Below, piece by piece: positions 22,096-22,587 of a DNA stretch of 22,587 nt (position 1 is its first letter; each line of letters opens with the position of its first letter). The notes under the pieces were generated by a model that was given only the letters and a program-made list of their open reading frames with translations, was not told the DNA's origin and made no database searches. Made by a program: the position numbers and the translations under genes. The stretch is from a virus, in IMG/VR virus record IMGVR_UViG_3300027754_003625, positions 1 through 22,587 of that record. One strand, written 5' to 3'.

Positions 22096-22104
22096 TTTGT
22101 TTTA

Positions 22105-22135
22105 CAAAGATAGTAAACTTTTTTGATTTACCAAA
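22105..22135 (-). promoter_or_regulatory. Host-type promoter P1 for the large RNA
   Basis: Minus strand TTTG (22132-22135), 19-nt spacer, TATCTTTG (22105-22112): a full Bacteroidota consensus match. Start predicted near 22098. Confidence 0.82.
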
Positions 22136-22210
22136 TCTTTTTTTGTTTTTTTTTGACAACCTTACTCTATAACTACCGATAGTGAGATTTGTTTTCGGTG
22201 ATTGTCAAAT
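22136..22210 (-). other. Short leader region of P2, structured
   Basis: Between P2 and P1 on the minus strand, ending in an A-rich tract. TTGACAA pairs with TTGTCAA across about 45 nt, enclosing ACTA-TCGG-TAGT. No boxA and no T-run. Could be a small RNA or an upstream leader for the large RNA. Confidence 0.4.
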
Positions 22211-22216
22211 GTTTTA

Positions 22217-22248
22217 CAAAGATAAGACATTTTTTTCAATCTGTCAAA
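22217..22248 (-). promoter_or_regulatory. Host-type promoter P2
   Basis: Minus strand TTTG (22245-22248), 20-nt spacer, TATCTTTG (22217-22224). Full consensus. Confidence 0.78.
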
Positions 22249-22410
22249 TCTTTTTATGGTTATTATAACTGATGCGGTAACATATTTCATTTACACTTTA
22301 AATGCGAAGGAGTCCCGTAGTCACTTTCCTCACATACAACAGTAGCCCTACGGACCTAGACTGTTTCTATAACCAATTTCTTCAAAGAACTAAATCAGAC
22401 GTTCCCGATT
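22249..22410 (-). ncRNA. Candidate small structured RNA from promoter P3
   Basis: About 160 nt on the minus strand between P3 and P2. After the hairpin and boxA, GTCCGTAG pairs with CTACGGGAC (one G bulged), enclosing GGCTACTGTTGTATGTGAGGAAAGTGA. No start codon with a useful frame was found. It could equally be the 5' part of one long transcript reading through P2 and P1. Confidence 0.5.
22381..22390 (-). promoter_or_regulatory. boxA-like element in the P3 leader
   Basis: GTTCTTTGAA on the minus strand, same placement as in the P1 leader. Confidence 0.55.
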
Positions 22411-22411
22411 T
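22392..22411 (-). promoter_or_regulatory. 5' leader hairpin of the P3 transcript
   Basis: AAATCGG pairs with TCTGATTT around GAACG. Compared with the P1 copy the stem bases differ but still pair, partly through G-U. Confidence 0.55.
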
Positions 22412-22417
22412 GTTTTA

Positions 22418-22448
22418 CAAAGATAGTAAACTTTTTTGATTTACCAAA
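22418..22448 (-). promoter_or_regulatory. Host-type promoter P3
   Basis: Minus strand TTTG (22445-22448), 19-nt spacer, TATCTTTG (22418-22425). Confidence 0.82.
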
Positions 22449-22498
22449 TTTTTTTTTGTTTTTTTTTAAAAGAACTTTTTTAAATAAAAAAGGTATTG

Positions 22499-22507
22499 TA
22501 TAAATAT
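22499..22507 (-). promoter_or_regulatory. ATATTTATA motif inside the promoter array
   Basis: GATATTTATAC on the minus strand between P4 and P3, with no start codon following. The only clear motif copy here not next to an open frame; it could give late expression of the RNA region. Confidence 0.35.
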
Positions 22508-22530
22508 CACCACTTCTTTCAAATGTTTTA

Positions 22531-22560
22531 CAAAGGTAATAAAAAATTTTTATCTGACAA
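22531..22560 (-). promoter_or_regulatory. Host-type promoter P4
   Basis: Minus strand TTG (22558-22560), 19-nt spacer, TACCTTTG (22531-22538). The -33 box is CTTG rather than TTTG, so somewhat weaker. No boxA follows at the usual place; a looser GTTCTTTTAAA lies further on, near 22465-22475. Confidence 0.6.
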
Positions 22561-22587
22561 GACCTGTAGGTTATTTTTTTATAAAAA

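Larger units (their letters stand above)
21184..22098 (-). ncRNA. Candidate giant structured non-coding RNA (GOLLD/ROOL-like in kind)
   Basis: Minus strand, from a likely start near 22098 to tRNA-Met. It has less T-rich, more balanced sequence than any coding region here. Local hairpins are dense, many with stable tetraloops: ACC-TTCG-GGT (22024-22033), CCAC-GAAA-GTGG (21958-21969), CTTGG-GAAA-CCGAG (21908-21921), GGAG-GGAA-CTCC (21797-21808), ACC-GAAA-GGT (21703-21712) and GAGATG-GGGA-CATCTC (21607-21622). Longer pairings include GGTCG/CGACC, TGGGT/ACCCA, GGTAAG/CTTACC, and AGTGATTGGT with ACCAATCgTCACT (21286-21311). A T/A-rich stretch at about 21485-21540 may divide a 5' part (about 560 nt) from a 3' part (about 300 nt). 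Size, tRNA linkage and phage context recall GOLLD and ROOL RNAs, but I could not match either consensus, so the class is open. Confidence 0.7.
22068..22154 (-). repeat. Direct repeat, copy 1: promoter, hairpin and boxA cassette
   Basis: About 87 nt nearly identical to 22381-22467, running from boxA through the 5' hairpin and the promoter to an upstream T-rich tract (plus-strand GTTTTTTTTT). Differences cluster in the hairpin, where pairing is kept. Confidence 0.85.
22381..22467 (-). repeat. Direct repeat, copy 2: promoter, hairpin and boxA cassette
   Basis: Partner of 22068-22154, 313 nt away. Confidence 0.85.

Noticed and set aside
21184-22098. Group I or group II intron
   Set aside because: No convincing P7 core, no domain V hairpin, no reverse transcriptase, and no interrupted gene on either side.
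22249-22380. RNase P RNA-like GAGGAAAG segment
   Set aside because: Only the short GAGGAAAG core matches; the P4 partner strand and the distal conserved ACAGAA-type region are absent, and the unit is far too short.
22068-22467. CRISPR array
   Set aside because: Only two long copies 313 nt apart with promoter content; no short regularly spaced repeats and no cas genes.
20642-22587. Further tRNA genes
   Set aside because: I looked for the GGTTCGAAnCC T-arm on both strands; only the tRNA-Met at 21111-21183 and the tmRNA at 19663-20078 gave a full set of arms.

Overview
This window looks like part of a large, AT-rich tailed-phage genome with a T4-like (myovirus) head module. The likely host is a member of the Bacteroidota. 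Three signs point to the host: (i) five promoter-like sites match the Bacteroidota housekeeping consensus (TTTG or TTG, 19-20 nt, TAnnTTTG), all in front of untranslated RNA; (ii) start codons have AT-rich leaders with no recognisable Shine-Dalgarno sequence; (iii) the Clp ATPase carries a ClpP-loop region like that of Bacteroidota ClpC. Four signs point to phage: T4-type large terminase, portal and prohead protease in order, free-standing GIY-YIG homing endonucleases, and an endolysin-like protein.

Layout. From about 15.2 kb down to 1 kb nearly everything is on the minus strand. In transcription order it holds an uncharacterised protein, a KTSC protein, a nucleotidyltransferase-peptidoglycan-hydrolase fusion, four uncharacterised (probably virion) proteins, large terminase (gp17-like), a 56-residue protein, portal (gp20-like), two uncharacterised proteins, a GIY-YIG endonuclease, prohead protease (gp21-like), a small DUF4494-like protein, an acidic scaffold/core protein (gp22-like), and the first 8 codons of what is probably the major capsid gene. 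One gene runs against this traffic: a phage copy of ribosomal protein bS21 at 3901-4092.

From 15.3 to 19.6 kb are a ClpC-like unfoldase lacking its N-terminal domain (plus strand), an M20-type metallopeptidase and a large unknown protein (both minus strand). A complete tmRNA gene follows on the plus strand (19663-20078), then a truncated GIY-YIG remnant and a small membrane/coiled-coil protein. The last 1.9 kb has no credible protein gene. Read on the minus strand it has four promoter-like sites, two copies of a promoter-hairpin-boxA leader, about 900 nt rich in GNRA- and UUCG-capped hairpins (a candidate giant structured RNA of the GOLLD/ROOL kind), a tRNA-Met(CAT) and a strong terminator.

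Working together (inference): the phage carries its own bS21, tmRNA, Clp unfoldase, peptidase and tRNA, which suggests it reshapes host translation and tag-directed proteolysis. Stable-RNA genes use host-type promoters with rRNA-style boxA elements, whereas many protein genes follow a different motif, ATATTTATA, a candidate phage-specific (late) promoter.
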